This document shows, one piece after another, positions 38,420 through 51,889 of a stretch of 64,000 nucleotides of DNA. Position 1 is the stretch's first letter. The number at the start of each line of letters is the position of its first letter. The notes below the pieces were generated by a model. The model was not told the origin of the DNA. It worked only from the letters and a program-made list of their open reading frames with translations, and did no database searches. The DNA is from Pomphorhynchus laevis (lineage: Eukaryota; Acanthocephala; Palaeacanthocephala; Echinorhynchida; Pomphorhynchidae), in the NCBI GenBank assembly GCA_012934845.2, contig WNNJ02002381.1, positions 124,001-188,000 of the forward strand. Reading direction: 5' to 3'. The translations under genes and the position numbers were made by a program.

Positions 38420-40830
38420 TGTTTATATCCAAAAGTCAACAAACATCGGGTTTTCCAATTCATACTTACTATCGCGGCTGATATTAAAAAGCATTATAAT
38501 TATATTTAGTAATAAAATATTACATTCAGTTTAAATTACATGTGCAGTCATTGCTATGATTAAAATTTTGATGATTATTTTTATTCTACAAGCTGCTTTT
38601 ATCTTATCTATAAGCCAACAGCAGTACGCTACATTTCATTGTTAGTGGACCTCATCAGCTACTAATCCAATGCCTAGTTTTACGTTTCAGTCCTTTAAAT
38701 GTTGGCTGACGATCACTCGACTCGTCTGCTTTATTGGCAATTAGATTAAATGAAATACTTTTGTCTTACATAATTTTAAATTTTTGATGACACTGCACGT
38801 TGTTTGAATGCTCTCTCTATAAGTAAACAGAAAAGTATGCTACATCTCAATATTGGTGAAGCCTGTCAGATACTGATCCAATACATACGTTTTACGTTTC
38901 GGTATTTTTCGTCATCCAACATTTAAAGGACCGAAAGTTTCACGTTTAGTTTTTTGGTCAGCCAACATAGTCCTTTGCTCAGTCAAAAAAACATTCAACA
39001 TGACGTAAAAAGTAGGTATTGAAATATAGTCATCAAAAAAGCATCGTAGATTCGTAATTTTGTGAATTTTGAAGACTAAATAATTGACATGATACTTAGT
39101 GTATTGAAATAACCACTCTCTTGTTAAAATTGACTTAATGTTTCAAATTTTTAATTTTTAAAATGAAATTGAAAAGACAAATTGAATGATTTAAAGGCTT
39201 TCATTTTAAGTTAAGTGTTTTCGATTGCTGCGAAACTGTTAGAAATGTTTAAAAAGTTAAACAATTTTGCTCAAACAATTGTAACTAAAACGACAACAAC
39301 AATATTTAAGGCCCGTTTTTTTCATTGCCTTAAGGGTTGGCTGAAATTAGATTCAAAATATTTAAGTTAATTAAAGTACAAAAAGTTTACTTTTGTAAAC
39401 ATCTTGAGTGTAATGTAGCGTACTGCTGTTGGCTTATAAGTAGAATTGAAGAAGTAACGTGCAGGATAACATATTCATCAAAATTTCAATAATATTACAT
39501 TATAATATTTTTATTTCTTATAGCAAATATAAAACACTTTCTTTATTATAAATTATATTATAAAAAAGTTAGCGTTCTTGTTAGCGTTCTATATGATCAT
39601 GCATTATTATCAAAAATAAAAATCATTTAGACGAAAGTTTTTACAACGTTTGAGTCTTGATCAGAGCGTTAGTAAAGTCATCCCAATGAATTAACCAACG
39701 CTCTGATCTCGTCTTACACCTTTACAAGATCGTTTAGTCCACACATGGAACAAAAGCCTGCAAGATCCACTAACAACTAGCGTCCATCAAAAATTCTCAA
39801 GTTTGTATTGAGCATTAACATTTTCTGATTCTTTAAATTTGAGTCAATACTGACCTATACACTACCAGTAAGATTGTATAATTTTCCCGTCTCTAATTGT
39901 AATAAACTGAATATATGTGTATGGCATTTTATAACGAACGCTTTTGACCTATTTTCTAAAATCAATTCAACCTCCAGTAACCTCCTTTACTGGAATTAAG
40001 CCCTTATCAATAAGCTATCGACAACAACTTTAACTATGTATCGTATCTCATAAGAGATGTAGTCTAGGGACACAGTTGGATATCTGATGTGTGTTGTATA
40101 TAATCGTCTGTAGATGTCGACTTCTGAAACGACAATTATGATTTCTTAAACTTATTACGTCATGAACAGCGATTATTGTATGCTGCTAACCATTTAATCA
40201 GTGACAAACCGTAAATGGCTCAATTGTCGAGTTAGTCGTTTGACAAAGAATTATCACATCAATGAATACGTTAGTTTTGGCTATTATTGTTCGTTACTGT
40301 TTTAACAAAGTAATACTAATTTTGAATGTTACTGATATTACAAAATCATATTAATTTTGATGTTCACTTATATTAATAATGATCAGCAAGACAAGTATTT
40401 TGTCCCATTACTATGTAGGATTGAGTAATAGGGGCCGAAACCTGATAACACAGCAGATCCTCCTGATGAACTCTAATCCTATTCTAATACATGTTATACT
40501 ATTATCGGTTCATTTAATTCTGAATTACTAAAAATCCTAAGTTATAAACAATCTGAATTATAAAAATTTTCTCGGTTGTAAAGATTAGTTCCTCCTGTGA
40601 TAAATATACAGCGTCGTTCCTCCTAATGCCCTATAATCTGTATTTTAATGCATGTTTTAATAATAATCGGTTCATAAAGGATCTGAGTTATAAAAATCTT
40701 AAGTTATAAGAAATCTTAATATATATATTTATATTTACATTTTTAGTATAAAACAGAAGAACAGTTAACTGATCTGATTTTTGGAATCAACAAATGCTTA
40801 CATATTTAAAAACCAGTATACTAAGGAAAC

Positions 40831-41900
40831 GTTATCTTTGACCATACACTATCGTGAGTTTAAAGAAACCATTCTGAAGGAATTTTAAAGAAACCATACT
40901 GCATATCTTAGCTAGTGACATTTCGACAAAAAGGCATGAAGATGTAAAATTTAATTAAAGTCATATTTTTATTCCTTTGGGTTATAGAATTTTAAACTTT
41001 AAAAACGTCTAAAATTTTACTTACTTGGTTTATGAAAACATTCTTTTAATTTGAAAGAACATTTTAGGAGCAATGTTTTGGTTGATCATTACGTTCATGC
41101 CATTGTATTATCGTAAAGATTTTCGACATTTAATTATCCGCTTCAAAATGAAATAAACATTTTACTTTACAACATTTCGACTAATACGGTATCATTGTCA
41201 AGTAATAAAGTTAAATTTGAAATTTTAAGTTTGATTTTATTTAATAGATAAATGGATGTGCTCCATTGTACCATTTAATCAGCTTTCATAAATGAGAAAA
41301 TATTATTAAGCCACATTGGCTTAAACTCGGGAATACTTTTATCTTTATTTCATACGCTTTTATTACATGTACAAAAACCACTAAAAACATGTTATTTTTG
41401 ACCATACAATATAATGAGCTTTAAGAAACCATTCTGAAGGCTATTGCATATCTTAGCTGGTGACATTTCGACAAAAAGGCATGAAGATGTAAAATTTAAT
41501 TAAAGTCATATTTTTATTCCTTTGGGTTATAGAATTTTAAACTTAAAAAGCGTTTACATGAATAAATACGAAAATATAATTAAGTTACGTTGGATTGAAC
41601 TCGGAAATACTTTTATCTTTATTTTATACGCTTTTATTACATGTACAAAAACCACTAAAACATGTTATTTTTGACCATTCAATATCATGAGCTTAAAGAA
41701 ACCATTCTGAAGGCTACTGCATATCTTAGCTGGTGACATTTCGACAAAAAGGCATGAAGATGTAAAATTTAATTAAGGTCATATTTTTATTCCTTTGGGT
41801 TATAGAATTTCAAACTTTAAAAGCATCTACATGAATAAATACGAAAATATAATTAAGTTACATTGGCTTAAACTCGGGAATACTTTTATCTTTTATTTCA
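40831..41900 (+). repeat. Tandem array of a ~275-bp unit
   Basis: The phrase 'GTTATTTTTGACCATA' followed by 'AAAGAAACCATTCTGAAGG', 'CATTTCGACAAAAAGGCATG' and 'ATTCCTTTGGGTTATAGAAT' occurs from 40831, 41391 and 41664. The last two are 273 bp apart; the first interval is about twice that and contains a decayed unit. The linker 'CTTAAACTCGGGAATACTTT' is also repeated (41320, 41595, 41865). The 69-codon ORF at 41795-42004 is a by-product. Confidence 0.8.
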
Positions 41901-42384
41901 TAACCTTCAATGAGAAATGTGTTTCTCCGTTAATTAATAAAAAGTTCCAAAATATTTACGTAAAAAGGTTGTTGGTGTATTGTGTAGAAGTCACTGTATT
42001 ATAAGTTTGCATAACTCGCTTTTGATTAATCAATACTTTATGATACTTGCCAATTGTGTTCAAAGGTTTATATTCAAGACAAGTTCCAATAAATTCGCAT
42101 CTCAAATTACGTCACTTAATCTTATTTTGAATAAAATAATGGTAAAAGATACTTGATAAATACTTGAAAAATAATAGTTAATACTTGCTCAATTGACATT
42201 TTGATGGCTTTATTCTGCGCGTGGCTTCAACACTATATTTCTAAGACTGCAACGGATACATTTAAGTATTTGTGGAAACCCTTATCAGCTACTGATCCAA
42301 TATCTACATTTCACGTTTCGGTCCTTTTAATGCTGGCTGATTTACATCATTATTGTATTGACAATTAGATTGAACGAAATACAT

Positions 42385-42530
42385 AATTTCCGCGCCGACT
42401 GGACTTTTCGAAGGTGAAAGACCCCGGGTGGTTCAGTCGGAATGCGGCATGTTGGACTGCTCAGATATCTATGGATTTGAGGCCGTAAATGGAACTGAAA
42501 ACCGTAGCAGTCCGAAGATTAATGAAGAAG
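42385..42530 (+). mobile_element. LINE 3'-end-like fragment
   Basis: A GC-richer block ('AAAGACCCCGGGTGGTTCAG', 'GCATGTTGGACTGCTCAGAT', 'GTAGCAGTCCGAAG') ending in 'ATTAATGAAGAAGATAAA'. This resembles the 3' tail of RTE-type LINEs, which often end in GAAGAAGA-like repeats. Identification is from memory of such tails. Confidence 0.4.
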
Positions 42531-45500
42531 ATAAACTTATTTATGTTTGACTGATTTATGTTTGTATAACCAATAAAATCTTATTATGAGATAAATAATT
42601 AAACATTTTGCAATTTTTTTGAAATCATTTATGATTTCAAATTAAATCAGCGTCCTTAATTATCTATTTTTTAATATTTTTTTAAAATCAAGAAAACAAA
42701 ATGAATATAAAACGAATAAATATTAACAAAAAATAAAACAACAAAAATTGCGCAGGATGGATTTTATAAACCATTTAAAGAGCTCAATAATCCATCGTTA
42801 TTTTAATACTTTTGTTTTGATTAACTTTCGCATATGATATTTTATAATATCGATTTTCGAGTCTAGTTCTTGTTCAAGTATGTTCTTGCTCTCTGTTCAG
42901 GTTATTTCGAAGAACCATACTATAGTTTAATAAAAGTTGTTATTAATATTTATTTTAATAAAAAATATAAAATACGTAGACTCAGTTAGCTGATCTGATT
43001 CATTCTGCACGCTGCTTTAATCTTATTTAAAAGGTAACAGCAGTATACTACATTTCGGTATAGGTGGAACTTATACTTTACTAATCCAACATCTACGTTT
43101 TAATCGGTTCATTTAATCGAAACGAAGTTATATGACCACTTTTGAAACGTAGGTATTGGATCAGTAGCTAATGAGGTACACCAATACTGTAATGTAGCTT
43201 ATTGCGCTACATTACAGTGGTATCATAATGCAAGACTTTTTTTATTACATTTTGCAAATTTAATCGAAATCATTTATGATTTTAAATTAAATCAGCGTTT
43301 GGTAGGGAATGAGGTTGGGAAAAGATCTACCTTCAATTTGAAAACATACTTATTTTTGCTATTAATTGCAATTTTCAAACTAGTCATCTATAGTTTTTTT
43401 TATCAACATTTAGATTTTATGAAAGACTTTTCGTCTTACATTTTGCAAATTTAATTTAAATCATTTCTGATTTTAAATTAAATCAGTGTTATGATTTAAT
43501 TTGAAAATTCACAACCTACCAAAAATAGATAGATTTTCAAATTAAAGCTAGATCTTTCCCCAACCAATACAAATTTAATTTGAAATCACAACCAAATATA
43601 TTGGGCCAGATATCTCATTTATATCCCCTCAGGTCTTCAGACCAGTGTGATATGCATCAATTCTACACTTACGAGCCTGAAATCATTGATTTCAAAATCA
43701 CTTTATGGGAGTGCCAGTGGCTCCAAAACAGATTTCGGTATGGTTTATAACTATATATCACATGTACGTTGACTTAACCCATTTGTTGTGGGAATGGACA
43801 CGGCATGGCATCAATTCTCCAACATATACTCTTAGATTTGCCCATATGATTGTAGCCTCGTAAATTTACCAGATTGCACTCAAAACTTCCTACTTGGTTT
43901 GATAGAGACGTAAAATAATTTAAAGGTTGGCTGGGGATTATTCGACTCGTTTGCCTTATTGACAATTAGATTTAATGAAAGACTTTCGTCTTACATATTA
44001 CAAATTTAATTTAAATCATTTCTGATTAAAATAATCGTTGGTAAAGGAAGGTACTACCTTCAATTTGAAAACTTACCTATTTTTGCAATTATTTGCAATT
44101 TTCAAAACGCAGATTTAATTTGAAATCAGAAATGATTTCAATTAAATTTGCAAAATGTAAGACGATAGTCTTACTTTAAATCTAAATGCTAATAAAGCAG
44201 ACGAGTCGATTGATCGTCATCCAACATAAAAAATAACCGAAACGTGAAACGTAGGTTTTGGTTGATAATAATTCGACTCGTTTGCTTTATTGACAATTAG
44301 ATTGAATGAAATACTTTTGCATTTGCAAATTCGATAAACCAGTCATCTATAGTTTGTTTCCTAATTTTAATATTTTTCTAATATTAATTTAAAAATGACT
44401 ACAATAAAATTATTTATGTTATTAAATTTCAAAGTGCAGTTAACTGAGTATAACTATTTTGTACTATAAATTTAAAAATGAATATTTAAATATCAACATT
44501 TTATACAATTTCAATTTTTATAAGCTAATGATTTTTATAACTCATTTATAAAAAATTTGATTTTAAATAGATGGTAAAATGTGACTTTCATTTAGTGAGT
44601 AGTTAATAAATTATTTGTATTAATATATTTGGTTGTATATTAAATAAATTTATGTATATATATTTATTTATTATTTATATAAAAATTATTTATTATTTAT
44701 ATTAAATATATATATTTATATATATATATTTAATATATATCTATATATTTATTTAAATATACATAAATTTATGTATATTTAATTGTGTATTTAAATATCA
44801 AACTAAACGCAAACAATAATTTAGACAATTTTTAATATTTAAAGTTGATCAAATTTAAAATTTTTTTAATTAATCAAAATAATATTAAATAATTAATTTA
44901 ATATTGAAATTTTGATGGCTATTTTATTATGCACGTTACTTTAATCCTATCTATTATTCAACAGCAGCACGCTACATTTCAGTATTAGTGGATCTCATTA
45001 GCTACTGATCCAATACGTACGTTTCACGTTTTGATCCTTTTAATGTTGGCTGACGATCACTAGGCTCGTCTGTCTTATTGGCAATTAGATTGAATGAAAT
45101 ACTTTCGTCTTACATTTTGTACTTGCTACTTTCAATGGATTTATTTATTAAATTTATGAAATAAAAATATATTTAAATTGAAATTTTGTTGACTATTTTT
45201 ATTTGGCACGTTGCTTTAATCTTGCATTTTTTAAGCCAACAACAGTACGCTATTTTATAGTATTTGCGGTCCTCATCAGCTACTGATTCAATACCTACGT
45301 TTCCCGTGTCGGTTATTTTAATGTTGGCTGACGATCATTCGACTCGTTTGCTTTATTGACAATTAGATTGACTGAAATACTTTTGCATTTACAAATTTGA
45401 TGAAAATTATTTTTGATTTCGAATTAAATCAGCGTTGGTAGGGAAGGTTATACCTTCAATTTGAAAATCTACATACTTTTGAAATTAATTACTATTATCA

Positions 45501-45700
45501 AACTCGTCACCTAACTACTTTGCTTCCTAATGTTAAGTTAATTTAATTGTGCAGTCAATGTTACAATTGAAAATTTTAATGGCATTGCACGTTACTTTAA
45601 TTATATCTATAAGCCATTAGCAGCACGCTACATTTCAGTATTAGTGGACATAACCAGCTACTGCTCAATACGTATGTTTCACGTTTTGGTCCTCTTAGTT

Positions 45701-48390
45701 ATAAAGAATTTTTTTAAGATTAAGATATTAACATTTTATGTAATTATGTAAAGTACAAAATCGAAGATACTAAACGGATCTAATTAGTCAAAATGGTTCA
45801 CATAAATACACGTTTTTATAAATAATAAAATTCACTAATAAATGGATTTTATATTAACGAATATTTTAACAAATAAAATGCTCATAGATATAAAGCTTTA
45901 AATTAAGGTAGATTGTTTTAATTTTTTCTGTTTAGTGTTGTAGTTCTGGATTTCAAAATTTTCGAATTGAGGTCATTATGGCTTTATATTTTTGCAATGT
46001 ACAAGTTTTTTAGAAAACAATTGCAATGTAGATAAATATGGCTGAATCGTATGCATCAGTCGCGTTGCTATCTTAAATTAGTTGTGAAACAATATTTTTA
46101 CATGTATTACCTGACACGTTGAGTAAAATCAAATTCAGTTTACTTCGTCATCTCTAATCGTAATTTTCATTCAAATGAATACGATGTGACACGGTCTGTG
46201 CGTCAATATTTTAATCGCTGTATTATCTACCATTTCTGTACGCTACGTTTTATTTCTAGTTTGAATGTTGAAAGATTCAAATTTTTACGACTCAATTTTT
46301 AAAAAAGGAAACAAGCTGTAATACATTTATATTGTAAGTTTATATTTATTAATACGATAATTATTGTGTTAATCGAATTGACTTGATATCCACATGTTTA
46401 TCCACATAGGTTAGGCTATTCAAGTAAATTTTAGTTAAACTGAAGCAATATCCACATTTATTATTTGTTAAAACAATTGATGGGATCTGAAACCTAACAG
46501 AGTTACATTTTTATTATGTACAATCAGCTTAAATATCCAGATAATATATATATTCTAAAAGGACTTTTGTTTGTCAAATGGTTTAATTAATTTAATCTAA
46601 TTTGAAAATAAAACCAACAGAAGCTATTTGATCTATACGGTAAATATCCAGCTTTAGTTGGATAATCCAACTCAGTAATTTGTATCAATCCATACAAATT
46701 ATTAATTTTAAAGTTTAAATGTACATTCTTACTAAATTTTTTATATCCTGAAACGACATCGTTTTACCGTTCAGAGTTCACATACTGGCGGATTTTGATC
46801 TCAAAAACCATTAGAAATGAACAATACAAGCGATTTTGACAGGTCAATTTGGAAATAAATTGATTATTTTACTTTAAGAAAACTAATCGTCGAAACATAC
46901 GGAAACATAAATCTTATTTTTCTTTTATTCCTAGATTTGATCGATTGATGATAAGACGGATAAATAAGGTGATGACATGCTTTAGTTGGTAGTCTCAGGT
47001 CGAATTGTTGTGTAAAACAGATTATGACTTTTTTAAAGATTTGCCATGATAAAAATTTGTTGTTAAAATTGTTAATTTAAATAACAATTAATTAAATGAC
47101 TAAATTTAATTAATTTAGGTATTTAATTTAGTTATTCACTGTAAGAATTATAAATCCTTAATATAACTGCTTTTAACGTTTAATAAAACGTTAAAACGCA
47201 AAAATACAATTAATTATAAAAACTAGGAAAATGTTACTTCAAATATTTATTTCAAATAATCATAAAAATATATCATAAACGTAATTATGCCACATTCTCT
47301 ACTAAATTCCTCAATATAAATGTATTCATTAATTTATTAATATTTTTTAATTTTGTATTTTGAAAAAGAAACAAATTATAATGTAGCAATTAGTGTTTTA
47401 TTGATCCTGCCCAAAATTCCAAAACTATAATCAATATTCAGAATTCGACATTTTATATTAAATCTAAAGTGCATAATACAACATTAAAAATTTTAATCAG
47501 CAAATTCTATGAGTGTGTTGTAGTTAAGAACGGTTATAGCATAAAATTAGGTTCACATTTTCAATTTCTTACGATGCTATTTATAGTAAAATATATATGT
47601 GATTTGATATGCTCGGTTCTCAAAAGAAAACAAATATTTTGATTAATGAGATTACATAAAGTACTTTTAACACAATTAATTTTATTCTTAATATATAAAA
47701 AACATACATTCCATTTATAATAGGATGCAATATAGTAGAGCAAATATTATATATAATATTTAAATACAATATTATATGATACATTTACATGCAGGGGTAC
47801 GTGTTAAAGCCTTGTATGATTGTGTAATAATGTCCCAATTAGTACTTAACGACGGCTATAGTTTGTATAATGATTTTGTCTTTAAAAGGTCCATATTGAT
47901 TTGGAATTTTGCAGCAAAATCAATAAATATTAAGGGACGAAGCAAAGAATCAAATCACAACAGAACAATAAATTCTATTAAAAAATGACGAATTGATTTA
48001 ATTTATGTATTAGTTTATAGTAAAATCAATATTTAATAATTTTAATAATAAATTAAAATATATGGATTAACTCATTCTATGAATTTATTTAGTTTATAAT
48101 CTATTAATTTAGTAACAATTAATTGATCTTATATTTTTAGCCGATAATATCGAAATATACCACAACAGCCTAAATAATTCAATTTAATCAATTAATAACT
48201 AAATTCAAAATTTATTTAAATAATAAATAGTTTATATTTAAATTAAATTTTCTATAACCAAGCGTTTAAGTATTTCAATTAAATCTTAAATAAATATTTA
48301 TTTAATTATTATTAAGAGAGATTTATTTACACCTCGTTGCTTCTCAGCATTGGGTGATAAAAAATAGCAAAAATATCAATACAAAAAGCA
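45701..48390. other. AT-rich non-coding interval
   Basis: No gene or transposon coding recognised. The ORFs at 47561-47743 (minus) and 47776-47988 (plus) lack motifs and have ordinary AT-biased composition. Confidence 0.4.
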
Positions 48391-48399
48391 TAAAACCGA

Positions 48400-49375
48400 C
48401 AGTCACATCAAGTCAATCCGGACCAGAGACAACTTAGATAATTCAGAGCAGGAAAATACATGTAAAAGGGAATTACAAGGCTCCTTGCAAAACCTGCAAA
48501 TACACAGACAGGACCATTTGTGCAGAGGTATTCGGATGCAACAAAATTTGTCGTGGTATCCATGGATGGATGCTCTCCATACAAAGGGTCTCTTTGACGA
48601 ATGGGGAAAACGCCATTGCTGCTGAGTGTATACAGGCGTTAAATATGCTTGCGGACTTATGAGGGAAACTTTTGAGTAAAAAGAGGCTAGATTAGAGAGA
48701 AAAGCAAAAGTCCTCCCAAGATTTATTGTGTTACACAAATGAAGCGAGCAAGGTTCTAACTTAGCAAGTGTAGCAACAAGCGATGAAGAACATTTCGCTG
48801 ACACTCCTATTACTCGCTTCAAGTACCCCCAAAGACATTTGTCGATTTGTTTGAAATTGACCTGAGAAAAATCTTGCCAAAATATCCGTAAATCATACTG
48901 AACAATCGGCAATAACATAATCTTAAAATAAGAGAGTGCTCATTCGAAGGACAAAGAACCTAACTTCCTGGCAAAAGTGGAAGCCAAGACTAATTTTGCC
49001 AATTTACTATCAAGATGTTAGTGAACGACCATTTTGAGGTTAGTAAGACACCTAAGTAGCAATAACTACTACAGAACTCCAGAACATCAGTTCTATAAGA
49101 AAGACGATCCCGACGACGAAGGGGGCATCCTCTTCTGAACTTTATAACCTTAGATTTATTAATATTAACAATTAGTTGATGGATGACGCAATAGCGGGAT
49201 AAGGCATCCAAAGACGCTTGAGCTGATGACAAAGACTGCGTTAATATCACAAGGTCGTCTGCATAAAGGACAAATTTAATGTCGGGAGCCGAACCGCGAA
49301 GATATTCAGGTAAATCAAGAATAAATAGAGAAAACAGCAGCGGGCTCAAAGGGTCGCCTTACAGAACACCTTTGG
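48400..49375 (-). mobile_element. LINE 3' half: reverse transcriptase end and C-terminal zinc finger
   Basis: On the minus strand from 49375 down, 'GDPLSPLLFSLFILDL' (RT motif B region), 'IKFVLYADDLVIL' (motif C, YADD) and 'VNINKSKVIKFRRG' are readable, then after a short broken stretch a 171-codon segment with 'DKCLWGYLKRVIGVS', 'SLVATLAKLEPCSLHLCN' and a terminal C-x2-C-x8-H-x4-C finger ('CRFCKEPCNSLLHVFSC'). That is the usual ending of Jockey-superfamily LINEs. The 5' two thirds is missing; the cut coincides with the start of the 154-bp satellite. Confidence 0.85.
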
Positions 49376-49775
49376 TTTACTAGCCACTGTATATTTAATA
49401 TAAATATCGAACATTATAATTAAATAAAAATTAAATATTTATTTAATTATTATTAAATAATTAAATAATAAATATTTATATATGACAATTATTAGTATAC
49501 ATATTTGTATATAGATATTCTTGATTTGGTGTACCAGCCACTATATATTTAATATAAATATCGAAAATTATAATTAAATAAAAATTAAATATTTATTTAA
49601 TTATTATCAAATAATTAAATAATAAATATTTATATATGACAATTATTAGTATACATATTTGTATATAGATATTCTTGATTTGGTGTACCAGCCACTATAT
49701 ATTTAATATAAATATCGAAAATTGTAATTAAATAAAAATTAAATATTTATTTAATTATCATTAAATAAATTATTT
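49376..49775 (+). repeat. 154-bp satellite (2.6 units)
   Basis: Units with 'AGCCACTATATATTTAATAT' start at 49382, 49536 and 49690 (spacing 154 and 154). Each holds 'ATGACAATTATTAGTATACA' and 'GATATTCTTGATTTGGTGTA', the last unit being partial. Very high unit identity. The array begins at the broken end of the minus-strand LINE. Confidence 0.9.
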
Positions 49776-49950
49776 GTAAATAAATAGCTAAGAGTAAATT
49801 TAGCTCATTGGAGTCGAATGACTTCATAGTTTAATCAATTTTCTTTTGGATTTTGTAAATAAATGAAATTATTTGTAAGAAACAATAAAAATTATCTAAA
49901 ATCGCTTTGTTTTTAGTGTGAACTATTAAGGATCTTATTAATAAGACAAA

Positions 49951-51183
49951 ATGTTAAGAGAAAAGTGCTACATCGGTATAATTATAATTGGTATCGTAAT
50001 ATTAAATTTTGTGATGTCGCAACAATCAAGTGGCTCTGCTAATCTTGTTTCTGTACAATTAATTTGCCGTCACACTGATCGATCTTATGTTCGATATCCA
50101 CCAGCATGGAACTATAAGCATGGGCAATTGACCGATGCCGGAGTATACCAATCAATCAATCTTGGGCAATATTTACGGGGCAAGTACTTTACTGGTGAAT
50201 CTGTATATAACTTTACCACCCTTAAGCTGTTTTCAACTTCAAGTGCTTATTCTGGACAAACTGCAATTATAATAGGATCCAATTTGTTTGCAAATCCAAA
50301 CGGACAAAATAATTACACTCCAGTTCCAAGTAATATCTACGAATACGGCAGTAAAGAATTTATGATGGAGAACTGCCCGACTTACAAAAGTTATTATTAT
50401 ACAAAATTAATCAGTAAGCGTATTGCAATAGATGATCAAGTGGATCATCATACTAATATGTACAATGGAAACATGTCCTTTATTGACATTTTTCGATCAT
50501 ATCAAGATGAATTAGCAAAACGAAGTGCCGATGACGCTAGTAATCGTGAAAATACACTTCTAGAAAGTGAATTTCAATTGCTTGAAAATAGATACATAAA
50601 TATCACTCGACAATTAATAAGTAAGAAGCATTTGGGTATATTTATCATGGCGCCCGTTTTTCAGACACTATTTAAACACTTTGATATCAAAATAAAGAAC
50701 AGCTCAGAAGCCGACAGATTCAATTTATACGTAGTCGATGATGAAATAATACATGGTTGTTATTATTGGCTTCATGAGAATGGAGAAACAGTAGCGTTTA
50801 AAAATGGATCATATATTGCCTTTGAATTGTATCGAAAATCAAATGAACAAGCTAACGATAGTGACACCTACCATGTTAAAATATTGTTGTATGAAGGCAC
50901 TCGTAGTATTGATAATCATATAAGCGATAACGTGAAAGATATTACGTCAGAAATATGTGATGGTAATGATGAATGTTCAATAGCAAAGCTCAATGCAATT
51001 ATCGGAACTATTCTAAAATTTAATTACAAAACCGAATGTAATTATGGTGTATTTGCATTCGAGATAACAGATTTCGGTGAGTTACCGGGGATGATTATGT
51101 TCACGATTGGTGTTGGCATTATATGTGGATTGATTATTCATAAGTACGGATTCATTCAAAGGGATAAAGCACAACCGAATTAA
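49951..51183 (+). CDS. Histidine-acid-phosphatase-like membrane protein, probable pseudoenzyme
   Basis: 410 residues, single exon, ATG in AAAATG context. Residues 5-24 form a signal peptide ending near MSQQ; the fold then starts with the family's first block ('VQLICRHTDRSY', 37-46) and 'GQLTDAGVYQSINLGQYLRG'. This is histidine acid phosphatase branch 2 (lysosomal/prostatic type). The nucleophile His41 and Arg44 are present, but the signature RHGxRxP reads RHTDRSY, the RS..R block reads 'FSTSSAYSGQTA' without its arginine, and the C-terminal HD proton-donor motif is absent ('ILLYEGTRSIDNH'). Catalysis is therefore doubtful. Several N-glycosylation sequons, family-like cysteines, a transmembrane helix at about 379-397 and a short tail with YGFI (a YxxPhi lysosomal sorting pattern) suggest a luminal membrane protein. 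AATAAA at 51305. Confidence 0.85.
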   Translation: MLREKCYIGIIIIGIVILNFVMSQQSSGSANLVSVQLICRHTDRSYVRYPPAWNYKHGQLTDAGVYQSINLGQYLRGKYFTGESVYNFTTLKLFSTSSAYSGQTAIIIGSNLFANPNGQNNYTPVPSNIYEYGSKEFMMENCPTYKSYYYTKLISKRIAIDDQVDHHTNMYNGNMSFIDIFRSYQDELAKRSADDASNRENTLLESEFQLLENRYINITRQLISKKHLGIFIMAPVFQTLFKHFDIKIKNSSEADRFNLYVVDDEIIHGCYYWLHENGETVAFKNGSYIAFELYRKSNEQANDSDTYHVKILLYEGTRSIDNHISDNVKDITSEICDGNDECSIAKLNAIIGTILKFNYKTECNYGVFAFEITDFGELPGMIMFTIGVGIICGLIIHKYGFIQRDKAQPN

Positions 51184-51889
51184 TCTCGTTCTTTTGAGAA
51201 AATGAAAAATTAAAATACAACAAATTAAAATTGTTTTAAGTAAGAAAAGCCGACGAATTTGATTACTATATAAGAATATATTGAATGTATATTTATATAT
51301 TTAAAATAAAATGAATATTAAAATATTAACCGGTTTATAAGTCGTATTACTACCTTTAATTACTACTTTAGCAATGATATTTAGCAGCAGAAAAATGGCC
51401 AAAGCAATTTCTCAGGATGGATTTGAATCTTAAATTTTGACTTAAATTTTTGTATTTTTTTAATTTAAGAACAAATATCCTCTCTCCTTTTTCATTTTAT
51501 CATGATAAAACTTGACAGAGAACGAAATATCCTGTTATATTACAATAGAAGTGAACTACTGCCATAAACGATATAAAGTACAAAATCATATAACGTAATA
51601 TAAATTATATAAGACAATAATTTAACACATTTAATGGGTAAAATAAATTTAGCGATATAAAAGTAAATTCCGATAGCATAATATATTATGTTACATTACA
51701 ATTAGATAAGTATTTAATGGATCCGTCATTAAAAATAATCAATCATGTTTAAAGTATACTAATGAAATGGCACAAGGTTTGTATGATCAGAAAGAACGCA
51801 AAGCATTTCTTACATCATTTCATGAAATAACAAGCTGAGGCTAACGTATTCACTCAATTAACTTTCAAATAAAACAATTATTTGCTACT

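Larger units (their letters stand above)
38595..45700. repeat. Cluster of an unnamed repeat family in both orientations
   Basis: A non-coding unit with 'CAGCAGTACGCTACATTTCA', 'GATCCAATACCTACGTTTCA', 'TTAATGTTGGCTGACGATCA', 'GACTCGTCTGCTTTATTGGC' and 'GAATGAAATACTTTCGTCTT' recurs. Forward copies or parts: about 38605-38770, 38825-38950, 42266-42395, 43005-43130, 43920-44030, 44255-44330, 44935-45125, 45200-45400, 45590-45700. Inverted parts: 39400-39445, 43140-43215, 44110-44260. Some neighbours form head-to-head palindromes (43040/43200; 43310/43560). The unit often continues into 'TTTGCAAATTTAATTTAAAT' and 'CTACCTTCAATTTGAAAA'. It looks like a foldback or MITE-type family; ends and target duplications could not be fixed by eye. 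Confidence 0.65.
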
